Program-made: the position numbers and the translations under genes
Origin: Stieleria bergensis
Lineage (GTDB): Bacteria > Planctomycetota > Planctomycetia > Pirellulales > Pirellulaceae
Assembly: GCA_007745635.1 (NCBI GenBank)
Contig: CP036272.1
Span: 3,492,358-3,556,357, forward strand
Direction: 5' to 3'
Length of the DNA: 64,000 bases
In this document: piece after piece, positions 10,509 to 20,293 of the stretch
How positions within the stretch are numbered: position 1 is the first letter of the stretch
How the letters are laid out: each line of letters starts with the position of its first letter
The notes under the pieces: generated by a model
The model's input: the letters and a program-made list of their open reading frames with translations, nothing else
The model's database searches: none
What the model was told of the DNA's origin: nothing

Positions 10509-11444
10509 GTGGCGATGCAACTGCGGGACGCACTGTGCATGATTCCGCATGGCTACGACAGAGAGGGCAAAAAGAAATGGCGGAACTTTAAAAGTACAAT
10601 GCCGACAGTCAATCACACCCATGATGACAGGCTAGCAGAGGCCGTAGCGTCGTTTCTAACGAGCAAGCAGAATAGCGTAACGCCCAGACGCACAAGAATC
10701 TAAAGCGCTCCCTGACCCAGTTCACGACAGCGTGCGAGGGGATGACGCTGGATCAGTCGGTAGCGTCGGCGAACTTGCAACTGTATCTCAACAACATTGC
10801 GAACAGCGGAGAATACGCGACAACGACAGCGAAGGCGGCAGTTGCTGACGTCGGTACGTTCATTGGATGGCTACACAAGTTCGATCACATCCACAAGTTG
10901 CCTAAGCTCGTCGAACTCGGCGAGTTCATTGCATCGACCGGTTACACGACACCGAACGTTGTCGATGAGGACGTTGTTCGGGAGATGGTTGCCCTGGCGG
11001 GCGTCAGTCGCACTATGTTCTTTGCGGGCTGAACTTTGGGTTCACCCAGCGTGATATCGCGAAAATGCAACCGCCTGTCGATGGCTACCTGGAACATCGA
11101 CGACCGAAACAGCTAAGCACAAGCGAGACCCGACGGTCAAATACGCGGTCTGGTCGGAGACTGACGATGCGTTGCGACTGCTGGCCGGTGTTAACTTGTC
11201 CTACGAGTCGGCAGTCACAAAGAAACTGCGGGCAGACTGTAAGTCAGCAGGAATTGATTACATGCCCCACAAGATGCTTCGCAAGGCTTCAGCAACTGTT
11301 CTGCGGAATTCTGAGTTCAGTTCGCTGGTGGATTACTTTCTGGGACATGGCCCAGAGTCGATGGCAGATCGCCACTACGCCAGCATCGAGCAATCGCGTT
11401 TCGATGCTGCTTGCTTGTACGTGCGTCAACACTGGCTGTCGTGA
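10509..11444 (+). pseudogene. Decayed tyrosine recombinase (phage/element integrase)
   Basis: Pieces of one site-specific recombinase lie in three frames. The N-terminal part reads ...DRLAEAVASFLTSK (10509-10703). After a shift come a SAM-like core-binding segment (TTTAKAAVADVGTFIGWLHK) and VVDEDVVREMVALAG (10742-11032). Then come LNFGFTQRDIAKM near 11035 and the catalytic C-terminus from about 11125: YMPHKMLRKASATVL and VDYFLGHGPESMADRHYAS, which carry the H-x-x-R, LGH and nucleophile-Tyr regions. The RY motif HY-A at about 11376-11381 holds the presumed catalytic tyrosine. At least two frameshifts make it inactive. It marks the left part of a degraded integrated element. Confidence 0.72.
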
Positions 11445-11649
11445 TCGTGCACGTTCGACGTGCGTAGGAGGAAAACCCTGGAATCCGATTCAGTTTCAAT
11501 TCGCGGTACTGTTTTCGCGGCCTCCGCTTGCTCTGGGCTTCTAAAAACGGGTCCACTCCCTCCTGTGTACCGCATGACTGTCTTGACCAAACGTGTCACG
11601 GGAGCCGCCAACAATTGACCTTAATGATTTCAATCCCCCCTAGGAGATT

Positions 11650-11844
11650 ATGATGACAAAATACACTGCCGAAGATGCTTATATCGAAAAGCACGCACAG
11701 GCCGTTGAAGTTCTTGAAGGGTCTGCAAGGCATGCCATCCCCTGGCGACGATGATCCACCAATCGACTGGGACCATGTCGGTGACATCGGTCGCGTGCTT
11801 GATGTGCGCAAGCAGATGGAAGCCTCGATGTGGAATCGACTTTA
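11650..11844 (+). pseudogene. Small acidic protein gene split by a frameshift
   Basis: A good ribosome site (CTAGGAG, 6 bp upstream) precedes ATG 11650. The frame reads MMTKYTAEDAYIEKHAQ... for 33 codons and stops at TGA. A different frame continues with GDDDPPIDWDHVGDIGRVL and ends at TAA (11842-11844). The two halves together look like one approximately 60-residue acidic protein broken by a frameshift around 11720-11740. Family unknown. It belongs to the same decayed island as the recombinase. Confidence 0.45.
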
Positions 11845-11896
11845 ACAATCAACAACAACCAAGCGGGCTTCGGCCGGCAAGAACCAGAAGATCAGA

Positions 11897-12616
11897 ATGA
11901 AGAAGATCACAGACTATAAAGTGACCAGACAGCTCGGAACATACCGTGTCCGTTATAACTGTCCAGGATGCAAGATAGCACTTAGCAACAAACTAGATGA
12001 TTCAGGAGCCATCGACACCTGCCCTGAGTGCGGCGAGACCTATCACGTCCCAGGACTGCCAGAGAAGGCTGAAGTTGACAGGCAACAACAGGAGTTAGCT
12101 GCCGAGAAGGAGCGGAAGCGGAAAGAGAAGGCTGAAAAGAAAGAGGCGGAGAGGGCAACTACTACCGCCCGTTTGGAGAAACTTAGGCCCGAGCGGCTAC
12201 CTGACCCAAATCCCAAGCCAAAAGCCTCGGCTGGCGACGCTAGAAATAGAAGCGACATCGGGTACTTCCTCAACCCAGTCGAGTTATACAGAGAAAGCAA
12301 CGCATGGAGATATCACAACAAGCGGTTCCCTGCTCTGTCGCTCTTGGTGCGGGCTGGTTCGAGCGCAACCCTTTCGATCTTCTTTTTCTTTACGTTTGCC
12401 ATCTGCGCCCTGGGGATTGCTTTGTTTGTTGCAATGATCTTAGCCCTGAATCAGGGGGATTCGCTTTCCATCGCACAGTTCGGTGCTCAAATGCTTGGGT
12501 TGATTTTCCTGTACATCATCAACTGCTGGTTCGCCGTTGTGCGGTTGGCCCTGGCTGACTTCGTTCGCACGCAACTGTCTATTGAAGAGAATATTCGAAA
12601 GTATAAGGGAGAATGA
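11897..12616 (+). CDS. Zinc-ribbon membrane protein
   Basis: A 239-residue protein of unknown role. The N-terminus has a C4 zinc ribbon: CPGC (about 21-24) and CPEC (about 41-44). A highly charged Lys/Glu coiled coil follows (about 58-95), then a linker and two strong hydrophobic segments (about 157-180 and 193-218), so the C-terminal part sits in the membrane and the ribbon in the cytoplasm. It is the only apparently intact gene inside the decayed island, between the recombinase remnant and the capsid remnant. It could be island cargo or a resident gene. Confidence 0.65.
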   Translation: MKKITDYKVTRQLGTYRVRYNCPGCKIALSNKLDDSGAIDTCPECGETYHVPGLPEKAEVDRQQQELAAEKERKRKEKAEKKEAERATTTARLEKLRPERLPDPNPKPKASAGDARNRSDIGYFLNPVELYRESNAWRYHNKRFPALSLLVRAGSSATLSIFFFFTFAICALGIALFVAMILALNQGDSLSIAQFGAQMLGLIFLYIINCWFAVVRLALADFVRTQLSIEENIRKYKGE

Positions 12617-12758
12617 AAACGAAACTGAAAACGCAGCAATGTTTTCACCTGCTTAAGGCGTGGCACCAGTCTTTCACGGTATCGTTCTCGGTGCCATCAA
12701 CGACAACGTCCGCCAGACGAATCCAGCGGATGTATGTTTAATCTTGATCAACATCAAA

Positions 12759-13563
12759 CTATGCCGCGTAGCTCGATTTCAGAATGCAAGTGACGTCGGC
12801 GATGGCAAACCAACATCGCGCCCAACTGATAATCTCGCACTTATCTTCAATCGCGAGTCCAGCGGTTGACTGATCCGTCAGCTTGTGGCGGATCTCGACC
12901 GAGCATCGGGCCGATGATTCCAGGTCGCCAGAGAACCAATAGACATTGCCGATGTTGCTGCAGGGAAGCCGACAACAGAAGTGACGGGGAAGCCAGCGAA
13001 GAATCCAGTGGCACCCAGAGCTGCTTGACCAGCAGCCATGGAACCCTTTGCTGCGGCACTGCAAATCATCGAGATTGATTCGTCCTCGCCTGGGCAGAAA
13101 CGGAGGATTCCAGAATCTCGGAGTAATCCGGTGCGGCAACATTGTCGGTAATGCCGCTGGCCGAGTCTAGCTCGCTGATGATGAACCCGTTAACACTTGA
13201 GATCAATCCGCGTGCATGACTGGCCATCACTGTTTCGAAACTGTCGGGTGCATCGTTGACGCCAGCAAGCCAGTCTTGGACGAGTTCGTTAGATGTAATT
13301 CTCCTGGCACCATACTTGACGTAACCCACACTCGCTTGCGCGAACGTCGTATCAGAGGCTGTTGCCTGGCCCTCTTCGCTGACCGCATCGATAGTCGGTT
13401 CGGCCGACCAATAGGCCACGTCTCCAGGTACACGCTGGCGTCGTGATAATTCGGGAACACCCATGACATCATTCAGCAACCGATATCGCTGCAATGGCCG
13501 CGAGAAAGCTTGGTCGAGCGAGGATTAGAGGACGCTAGGCGTGTTGGCGGTGCTTAATGCCAT
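12759..13563 (-). pseudogene. Decayed HK97-type phage major capsid protein
   Basis: The reading starts at ATG 13563 after TTAGGAAATAAATC, hits an in-frame TAA at codon 13, then stays open in the same frame to 13066. This part has capsid-like features: YGARRITSNELVQDW, then ETVMASHARGLISSVNGFII, which match the spine-helix region of HK97-fold capsids. After 13070 the signal moves to other frames (FFAGFPVTSVVGFP near 12980; FSGDLESSARCSVEIRH and TAGLAIEDKCEIISW to 12759), matching the capsid C-terminal G-D-x-x motif and beta strands. One nonsense codon and at least one frameshift make it dead. Family call is from motif recognition only. Confidence 0.6.
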
Positions 13564-14132
13564 GATTTATTTCCTAAGAAAGATTGATTGATGAATGGGA
13601 AAGAGCAGGGACAGACGCGCGGATCTGGGTGGAACTGATCGGTTTCAGCGATCCACGTGCCTCAAGCTCTTCACGGCACTGCGTACGATCCACGGGCCAT
13701 GCCAGAACTGGACCGAACCCGAGTTATTCAATCTGGCCGCTAGTGTCGCAGCATTCAAGCCAGACGCAACACAAATCGAGCTACTGACGGAACTGTTGGA
13801 CAGTGCATCCGATCTTGGCGAGATGGGCCGTCCCGGAAACTTCCTGGGGCGTGATCATGCTGGGATTCGATAAGATTGCTTACAAAGGTGAACTGCGGTC
13901 TCACGACTTTCAGTTAGCAAAGATGAACGAGCGAACGACGACAAACACTAAGACGGGCTTGCTGATTGAGTCGAATACCTTGGTTTTTGCTTGGCTTGGC
14001 GCCTTGCTTGCTGTTTCGAGTGCAAGGCTTTTGGCGACTTTGGGCGAAAAGCCTTGCACGTGATTGCGTTCCAAGCGACTATCCCGAACCAGTTGTAGAA
14101 CACCTACGGCGTTCGGAGACAATGTGTGTGGG
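13564..14132. other. Degraded intergenic part of the island
   Basis: Open frames here (for example 13595-13873 on the + strand, with DATQIELLTELLDSASDLGEM) have some coding flavour but no family I recognise. They are broken by frame changes. I take this as debris of the inserted element. Confidence 0.35.
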
Positions 14133-14519
14133 GCCTGTCCCCAGGGTGCGCTGCGCGACCCTGGGCTATGGGGTAGAACACCTTCGGCGTTCAGGCATTC
14201 AAGACTGGAAACAGTCCCCGGAGGATGATTGTGATCCCCTCTTTCGTGCTCTTCGCGTCCTTCGTGGTTTTTTCCCGGTTTTGCGACGATTGCCAGCCTG
14301 TCCCCAGGGTGCGCTGCGCGACCCTGGGCTATGGAATAGAACACCTTCGGCGTTCAGGCATTCAAGACTGGGGACAGTCCCCGGAGGATGATTGTGATTC
14401 CCTCCTTCGTGCTCTTCGCGTCCTTCGTGGTTTATTCCCGGTTTTGCGACGATTGCCAGCCTGTCCCCAGGGTGTGCTGCGCGACCCTGGGCTATGGAAT
14501 AGAACACCTTCGGCGTTCG
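14133..14519. repeat. 163-bp tandem repeat, about 2.4 copies
   Basis: The segment starting GCCTGTCCCCAGGGTGCGC occurs at 14133, 14296 and 14459, an exact 163-bp period, with the third copy ending near 14519. Each unit contains a hairpin (CCCAGGGT...ACCCTGGG) and a GAACACCTTCGGCGTTC stretch, plus TCTTCGCGTCCTTCGTGG. A partial match lies just left (14095-14115). A reverse-oriented relative lies at 27321-27373. No open frame is conserved across the units. It looks like a dispersed non-coding repeat that has locally multiplied. Confidence 0.85.
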
Positions 14520-15239
14520 GAAATGATGCGCGATGACAATCCGCTCGATGGAATCTCGCTGGCAACCGTGGTGTGTTTCCCAGATTCTGTTGGCCGAAGA
14601 AAACTCAGCCTCGAGGCCCGCTCGCCGTAGGTGTTCTACACTTGCTATTGGGCGTTGCGTCGGGAGAGCAAGTGCCACCTGCTGCATTGGAGTTAGCCAG
14701 AGGTGGCTCTACCATCCGAGCCAGCAGTGTTGATTAAATCAGCAAGCCCTAAGACGTTCATGCGGTCCCGACTTGCTGCCGCTGTCAATGCTTTCAAAGC
14801 AATGCGATGCGATGCATCCATCTACGGATCGCAGCGGTCGATTGCTTTGCTTGGAACGTGCATCAGCATGACTTTGTTGCGGGCCCGTTGTCTGCACTGC
14901 TGGAATTGTCGTTTACCTTGCAGGACATTCGCGACGGCAATGACGTCGACGAATACTTAGTCTGCGATGGCCTGACGTCGTTCCGAAGGATGTGCCGACG
15001 AAACTTTCGTCAGAGGAGAGCGTCGTACTGACCACAGTGGGCAGCGATTCAACAGCAACCAAGCGAAATGGTTAGAGAAGACCGCCCGTGATCTCAGACA
15101 CGAATTTATTGAAAGCGATTAAGTCAAATTGGGACCAGGGTTCAACAGAAAACGTTTCACGCTGTCTTTTTCAGCGTCTATGTACTTTCGTGTTGTTTTC
15201 CTGGCTGACAGGAACAGGCCGCAAAACGCAACCTGTTGG
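14520..15239. other. Gene-free debris between repeat and beta-propeller gene
   Basis: About 700 bp. It starts with another fragment of the repeat family in reverse (CGCCGTAGGTGTTCTACAC, 14622-14640). Short frames such as 14807-15031 (LSALLELSFTLQDIRDGNDVDE) look protein-like but have no recognisable family and are not continuous. I could not support a gene. Confidence 0.35.
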
Positions 15240-16607
15240 TTACTTCTGTTGCAGGTCGACGGCGACGATCTCTTTGTCGTTGCGAATGAAGGCCGTGTGT
15301 TCTGCGTACGCCGGATGGCTCCAGACAACGGGACGGCCGAAGGCTTCATTTGTTGGCTCAACCACTTGCATCCGCCCCAGTTGCTTCATTCCATCGGCAG
15401 TCAGATCGGCTATGATCAGCTCTCCCGTCTCGCTAAACAAAAGGTACCGCTTGCTGTCACCGATCCGAGTCAGAAACGCGGTGCCGTGTTTGATCATGCG
15501 TTTTTCATCAGGCTTGGTGGCTTCAAAGGTTTCCCACAAGCGATCGCCGTTGTCGCCATCGACGGCAATCAGCTTGCCAGTCAAACAATCTGTCCCATAG
15601 ACCACACCATCGACAAACATTGGCGGTGCATTGCTGCAGTGAACGGCATTCTTGGTCTCGCCGTGCCAAATCGCCTTGGCGGTTGGCTGATCCGTCCCCA
15701 AATCGGCCATCATCGCTTCGGAATGAATCGAACTCGCATACATTCGGCCGCCAGAAACCATTGGCTGAGCAATCGACATCTCATACGAGGGCTTCATCGG
15801 AATCAGCCAATGTGAGTCGCCCGTCGCGGGATCCAAACTCTGGACGCCTTGCGGGTGGAAAACGACCAACTGACGCGTCCCACCGGCTTCAATGATCTGT
15901 GGGGGACAATATCCGGCCGGCACGTCCAGCGCTTTCCATGCCGTTTTTCCAGTGCGTTTGTCAAAGGCTACCACCCCCTGCCCTGCTCCACCAACCATGG
16001 TGTACAGCAAGTCGCCGTCGACCAGTGGATGGGCCGAGTAACCCCAGATCGGAACCTCGGCGCCGAAACTCTTGGGTAGATTCCGCTGCCAGATCACGTC
16101 CCCTTTTGATGTGTTTAAACAGGTCAGGTCACCTTCGGCGCCAAGCAAGTAAACTCGATCACCGTCAACGGTCGGAGTTGCCCGTGGACCAGCTGGGTAA
16201 CTGATCGAATAGGGACGCTCGTAGGAGTAGCTCCACAGTTCCTTGCCGGACTGGGCATCGAGCACGAGCAAGCGTTCTTTGCCCTTTAGCTCACCTCGCA
16301 AATTCGGACTGTTGACGATCTTGCCGCCTTCCATTTGATAGTCGAACAAATAGACCTTGCCATCAGCAACCGCAGGACCGGCGTAGCCGGCGCCAACAGG
16401 CACTCGCCATTTCACCGGCAAGCCATCAGAGGGAATTTCCTGCACAATGCCAGTCTCGCGATAAACGCCGTCGCGATTGTCTCCCATCCATCCGCTCCAG
16501 TCGTCCGCGTCACTGGATGCCGTTCCTAGCAAACAGCCAGTCGCAAGTACACAGGCGGTCGAAGTGAGCAACCATCGCGTCAAGGAAGCGCGAATCATTT
16601 TGGGCAT
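15240..16607 (-). CDS. Secreted PQQ-like beta-propeller protein (BamB-like repeats)
   Basis: The protein has 455 residues from ATG 16607, chosen because CGGAG lies 8 bases upstream and a signal peptide follows at once (basic MPKMIRASLTR, hydrophobic LLTSTACVLATGC). A Cys in ATGC could be lipidated. The rest is built of PQQ-like blades with the typical A-x-D-x-x-x-G-x-x-x-W pattern: VLDAQSGKELW, LNTSKGDVIWQ, FDKRTGKTAWK, SLDPATGDSHW, AVDGDNGDRLW. Such proteins in planctomycetes are secreted and lack proven PQQ use, so I do not call it a dehydrogenase. It neighbours a pectate-lyase-like gene on the same strand, 137 bp apart. Confidence 0.87.
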   Translation of the reverse strand: MPKMIRASLTRWLLTSTACVLATGCLLGTASSDADDWSGWMGDNRDGVYRETGIVQEIPSDGLPVKWRVPVGAGYAGPAVADGKVYLFDYQMEGGKIVNSPNLRGELKGKERLLVLDAQSGKELWSYSYERPYSISYPAGPRATPTVDGDRVYLLGAEGDLTCLNTSKGDVIWQRNLPKSFGAEVPIWGYSAHPLVDGDLLYTMVGGAGQGVVAFDKRTGKTAWKALDVPAGYCPPQIIEAGGTRQLVVFHPQGVQSLDPATGDSHWLIPMKPSYEMSIAQPMVSGGRMYASSIHSEAMMADLGTDQPTAKAIWHGETKNAVHCSNAPPMFVDGVVYGTDCLTGKLIAVDGDNGDRLWETFEATKPDEKRMIKHGTAFLTRIGDSKRYLLFSETGELIIADLTADGMKQLGRMQVVEPTNEAFGRPVVWSHPAYAEHTAFIRNDKEIVAVDLQQK

Positions 16608-16784
16608 CGGTAAATCTCCGAAAGTAACATTGGACAGAAAGTGTGACATTGAATCGCTCAGTGGGCTTTGCTGAAACCTTTACACCAAACACGTTGCGAA
16701 CGCGGCGCCGAAGCGAATGAATCTTGATGATCGACCGTCAATCCTAACCGAATGGAGCAAACAAACCAGCATCATTGCGATCCG

Positions 16785-18251
16785 CTAACGATCGCTGGGG
16801 TTCGCAGCCAGAAAACTCGCCAAGAGTTGCAGGTTCTTGGCCGTCTCCTTCATGAAAATCGTTGGTCCCGAACGCTTATGGTAACGCATGGGCAGGTCGC
16901 TTAGCCAGGCACCGCGAGAATCCATCGCGTCAATCACTGTCTTGACGCGTTGCTCGGAAACAGGTGAACTTGACGGCAGATACTCCAGCGGGGTCACCGA
17001 CGCACCCTGACGTTCCCTCGTTAGCTCCCTGGCCAGTTTCAAGTGACTTTGACGCAGACGCGGGCACTGATCGCTGATTTTGAAGCCATAGTGGGTGGGC
17101 AGATCGGCATCCGAGTAGGTCAATTGGTAATCCTTCGTGAAATAGATCGGCCGGTTGGATTTCAATTCGTAAAACCTGGCCAATTGACCATTCGGCAAGC
17201 GACTGCGTTCAAAGTAATCCAACGCCTTGGGCATCGGTCGCAAGTATCGCTGTTCGCCGGTGTGCCTGGCAATCATCATCAGTGATCGCATGACGCCAAA
17301 CGATTCGCTGGAAGCGATCGCCGGCATCTCGAACTTCCTTGCCCAGATCGGCTGCATTTGCTGGTTGTATTGCTGAGCCCAAGCGGGCTGAGGATCTGGT
17401 AATTGACTTTCCAACAGAGAATCCGCCAAACGACGTGCCGCAGTCAAATAGCGTGGATCGTCATAGACACAATCCGCCAGCAGAAGCAACTGCATGACAT
17501 CAGGCGCCAGGTGATCATTTAGCGTATAGCGGGACCAGTATTGCTGATGCCCTGGGTAGGTCCGCGGCCACTGATCGGGAACACTGGCGACTCTGGACGG
17601 CGTTTCGTCCTCCGGCAAGCGTTGATCCGTCCAAACCTGCGGAAAGCCTCCACCGGAGAACTGTCCCCGTTCCAGAAGCCCCTTTAGTCCGTACAGTGCC
17701 GCTTCATGGACTTTGGCGTTGCGAAACTCCAGTGCGTGATCCAAGTCGATCAGAAAGCGTAGCGCCGATTGAGTTTTGTCGTCGTCCAAGGAGGATTGAT
17801 CTTTCTTCTTGCGGGCTGGCTCATCAGCTCGATAGGCCCACTTACGGCGTCGCTGGGGATCAAACTCGACCATTGCTTGCCAGCCGCCGCTGCGCATTTG
17901 ACCACTGATCAGCGCCGTTGACGTTTCCACCGCAGCCTCTGCAAAACGCTGCTCCCCCGTGGCCCGGTACAGGGACACGAAACACTGACCTAGCGTCGGA
18001 GTGCCGGGAGGCTGCACCCAGATCGTGTTTGTCTTAACAACACCCTCACCTTCACGAAGCTGAAGATCCTCGCTGTAAGCCCACAGATACCCGCCTTCGG
18101 TGCTGACCTGTTGGGTCAAAAATTGTGTCGCCTTCAGTGCCGCCTGCAAGACTTGATCACGACGGGGCTCCTCCGAGCGAGCAAAGGCAGCAAAGAACAA
18201 CAAGCACGCAAGGACAGAAACAGTCCCACGACGAATTAAGAAAAGGTTCAT
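16785..18251 (-). CDS. Secreted pectate lyase-like protein (PL10 type)
   Basis: The 488-residue protein has a signal peptide (MNLFLIRRG then a hydrophobic stretch ending near residue 26, FARS-EE). The body is predicted alpha/alpha toroid and carries stretches typical of the planctomycete pectic-acid-lyase family: DDDKTQSALRFL, YTLNDHLAPDVMQLLL, PAWAQQYNQQMQPIWARKFE and MPAIASSESFG. PL10 enzymes cleave polygalacturonate by beta-elimination; the actual substrate here is not shown. It is divergent from the sulfatase at 18.6 kb, and sits upstream of the beta-propeller gene on the same strand, which fits a polysaccharide-degrading neighbourhood. Confidence 0.8.
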   Translation of the reverse strand: MNLFLIRRGTVSVLACLLFFAAFARSEEPRRDQVLQAALKATQFLTQQVSTEGGYLWAYSEDLQLREGEGVVKTNTIWVQPPGTPTLGQCFVSLYRATGEQRFAEAAVETSTALISGQMRSGGWQAMVEFDPQRRRKWAYRADEPARKKKDQSSLDDDKTQSALRFLIDLDHALEFRNAKVHEAALYGLKGLLERGQFSGGGFPQVWTDQRLPEDETPSRVASVPDQWPRTYPGHQQYWSRYTLNDHLAPDVMQLLLLADCVYDDPRYLTAARRLADSLLESQLPDPQPAWAQQYNQQMQPIWARKFEMPAIASSESFGVMRSLMMIARHTGEQRYLRPMPKALDYFERSRLPNGQLARFYELKSNRPIYFTKDYQLTYSDADLPTHYGFKISDQCPRLRQSHLKLARELTRERQGASVTPLEYLPSSSPVSEQRVKTVIDAMDSRGAWLSDLPMRYHKRSGPTIFMKETAKNLQLLASFLAANPSDR

Positions 18252-18562
18252 GTCAACGAGCCAACGAGTTCGCGTGTGTACAACGTAGCGTGCAAGCGCG
18301 CGTTAATGCCACAGAATACACGAAAGCGACGCCCACCGGTGTGCTGAGTTCATTGGCGCGTGCAAGCACGCACACTGCGAAATCAATCCCGGTGCAAGGA
18401 AAAAGGCCGTTGTCACCAGAATACAGACAGGTTCAAAGCAGCGGACGAGAAACGAAGCCATGGCCACGTCGAAACCATCCCAATGGCAGGAACACCACGA
18501 CGGGAAGCCGCGCCGTGGGCGCTTCCCGCACGGATAATCTGGTCTTTTCGACACGAGGCATT
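18252..18562. other. Divergent intergenic region with a small inverted repeat
   Basis: About 310 bp between the lyase (- strand) and the sulfatase (+ strand), so it should hold both promoters. The only structure I see is an 8-bp inverted repeat CGGGAAGC/GCTTCCCG at 18501-18508 and 18521-18528. Confidence 0.35.
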
Positions 18563-20167
18563 ATGATAGTGAATTCGAACCCCACTCCCTGTGCACTCCC
18601 CACTGACAGCATGAACGTGAAACGAGCTGATTTCCCTCTTTTGACTTCGATCCTCGCCCTGCTTTTTTCGGCGCTCGCTGCGGTGCCAGGGGCTGGCAAG
18701 GTTCTGACCGCCAAGCAGCCCAACATCGTGTTCGTGCTTTGCGATGACCATCGCTACGATTGTCTCAGCATCGCCGATCACCCGTTCATTGAAACGCCTC
18801 ATATTGACGCCATTGGCAAGCAAGGCGTCTGGATCAAGAATGCCTATGTCACCACCTCGTTGTGCTCACCCAGCCGGGCTTCGATTCTGACTGGCCAGTA
18901 TGCTCACAACCACCGCGTTGTCGACAACTACCATCCCGTCGATCCCAACCTGATTTTCTTTCCGCAACATCTTCAGGCTGCGGGCTATCAGACTGCGTTC
19001 ATCGGGAAGTGGCACATGGGAGGCCACATTGATGATCCACAACGTGGATTCGATCACTGGGTGGCATTTAAGGGACAGGGAACCTATTGGCCCGATGGGC
19101 ATGGGACAACACGCGAAGTCCCGCAAACAACCTATGACGGCTTCAATGTCAACGGCAAGCGCGTCCCGCAAAAAGGGTACATCACCGACGAGTTGACGGA
19201 CTATGCCTTGCAGTGGCTCAATCAGCGCCAGGAGGACAAGCCATTCTTTCTGTACGTCAGCCACAAGGGTGTTCACGCCGACTTCGTTCCTGCCGATCGG
19301 CATCGCGGTCGCTATGACAGTCAACCGCTGCCGATCAAGATCCCAACTGTTAAAGAGATGAGTGACGGCAAACTGCCCATGTGGGTTCGCAATCAACGCA
19401 ACAGTCGGCATGGTGTTGATTTTGGTTACAACATGCCGGACTTTTCTCCATCGGTCTACTATCGCCGCTACTGTGAATCAATTCTTTCGGTCGACGATAG
19501 CGTCGGTCAACTGAACCAGTACTTGAGCGATGCGGGACTCGCCGACAACACAATCTTTGTCTACATGGGCGACAATGGGTTCCAGTTTGGTGACCACGGC
19601 TTGATTGACAAACGTGTTGCCTATGAAGCCAGCGCCAAGGTTCCGTTGCTGATCAAAGCCCCGGGCAGCATTCCAGCTGGCCAGGAGTTTCAAGGCGTCT
19701 TTGGCAACATCGACATTGCCCCAACATTGCTGGAAGCTGCCGGTGCCGCGAAACTGCCCAGCGAAGACGGCATCAGCATGTGGAAGTCGCTGTGCAGCGA
19801 GGATCAACGCAGCCCCGTACGCACCCAGCTGCTGTACGAATATTACTGGGAACGCAACTACCCGCACACGCCGACCTTGCACGCTGTGATTGGTGGTCGA
19901 TGGAAATACATTCGCTGTCACGGACTGTGGGATCGTGACGAACTCTATGATCTGGAAGCTGACCCCGGGGAACTGAACAATTTGATTGATTCCGCTGAGC
20001 ACCAAGAAAGAATTAAGCAAATGAACCACGATCTGTGGTCATTGCTGCAAGAAACCAAGGGCGACGAAGTGCCATTGCTGGAAGACCGCGGCCCTGTGTT
20101 CCCATGGCGAGATCGCAAGCACGCTCCACAGGCGAGTTTTCCGGCGGAATACTACGAGTCGCGTTAA
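18563..20167 (+). CDS. Secreted type I sulfatase
   Basis: The protein hydrolyses a sulfate ester, probably on a marine polysaccharide. The formylglycine motif CSPSRAS follows VTTSLC, and the metal site starts at NIVFVLCDDHRYD. GKWHMGG and YMGDNGFQFGDHG are further active-site blocks. The frame is open from 18125, but homology begins only after 18600. ATG 18563 (GAGG upstream) and ATG 18611 both give a signal peptide (FPLLTSILALLFSALAAVPGAG); the true start could be either. Activity needs a formylglycine-generating enzyme, which is not in this window. The next gene, 126 bp downstream, is the redoxin fusion. Confidence 0.92.
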   Translation: MIVNSNPTPCALPTDSMNVKRADFPLLTSILALLFSALAAVPGAGKVLTAKQPNIVFVLCDDHRYDCLSIADHPFIETPHIDAIGKQGVWIKNAYVTTSLCSPSRASILTGQYAHNHRVVDNYHPVDPNLIFFPQHLQAAGYQTAFIGKWHMGGHIDDPQRGFDHWVAFKGQGTYWPDGHGTTREVPQTTYDGFNVNGKRVPQKGYITDELTDYALQWLNQRQEDKPFFLYVSHKGVHADFVPADRHRGRYDSQPLPIKIPTVKEMSDGKLPMWVRNQRNSRHGVDFGYNMPDFSPSVYYRRYCESILSVDDSVGQLNQYLSDAGLADNTIFVYMGDNGFQFGDHGLIDKRVAYEASAKVPLLIKAPGSIPAGQEFQGVFGNIDIAPTLLEAAGAAKLPSEDGISMWKSLCSEDQRSPVRTQLLYEYYWERNYPHTPTLHAVIGGRWKYIRCHGLWDRDELYDLEADPGELNNLIDSAEHQERIKQMNHDLWSLLQETKGDEVPLLEDRGPVFPWRDRKHAPQASFPAEYYESR

Positions 20168-20293
20168 GTTTTCGCTTAAAAGCCTCCGATTGGGCGATTT
20201 GCAGTCTGAACCAACAAGAACGATAGTGCCAAGGGTTGCACATTTTTATATCATCTAGTGCACTCATTGATCATTTTCTATTTCGAGGGGCTT

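Noticed and set aside
14133..14519. CRISPR-like array
   Set aside because: The unit is 163 bp with no short-repeat/unique-spacer pattern, and no cas genes are near. It is a plain tandem repeat.
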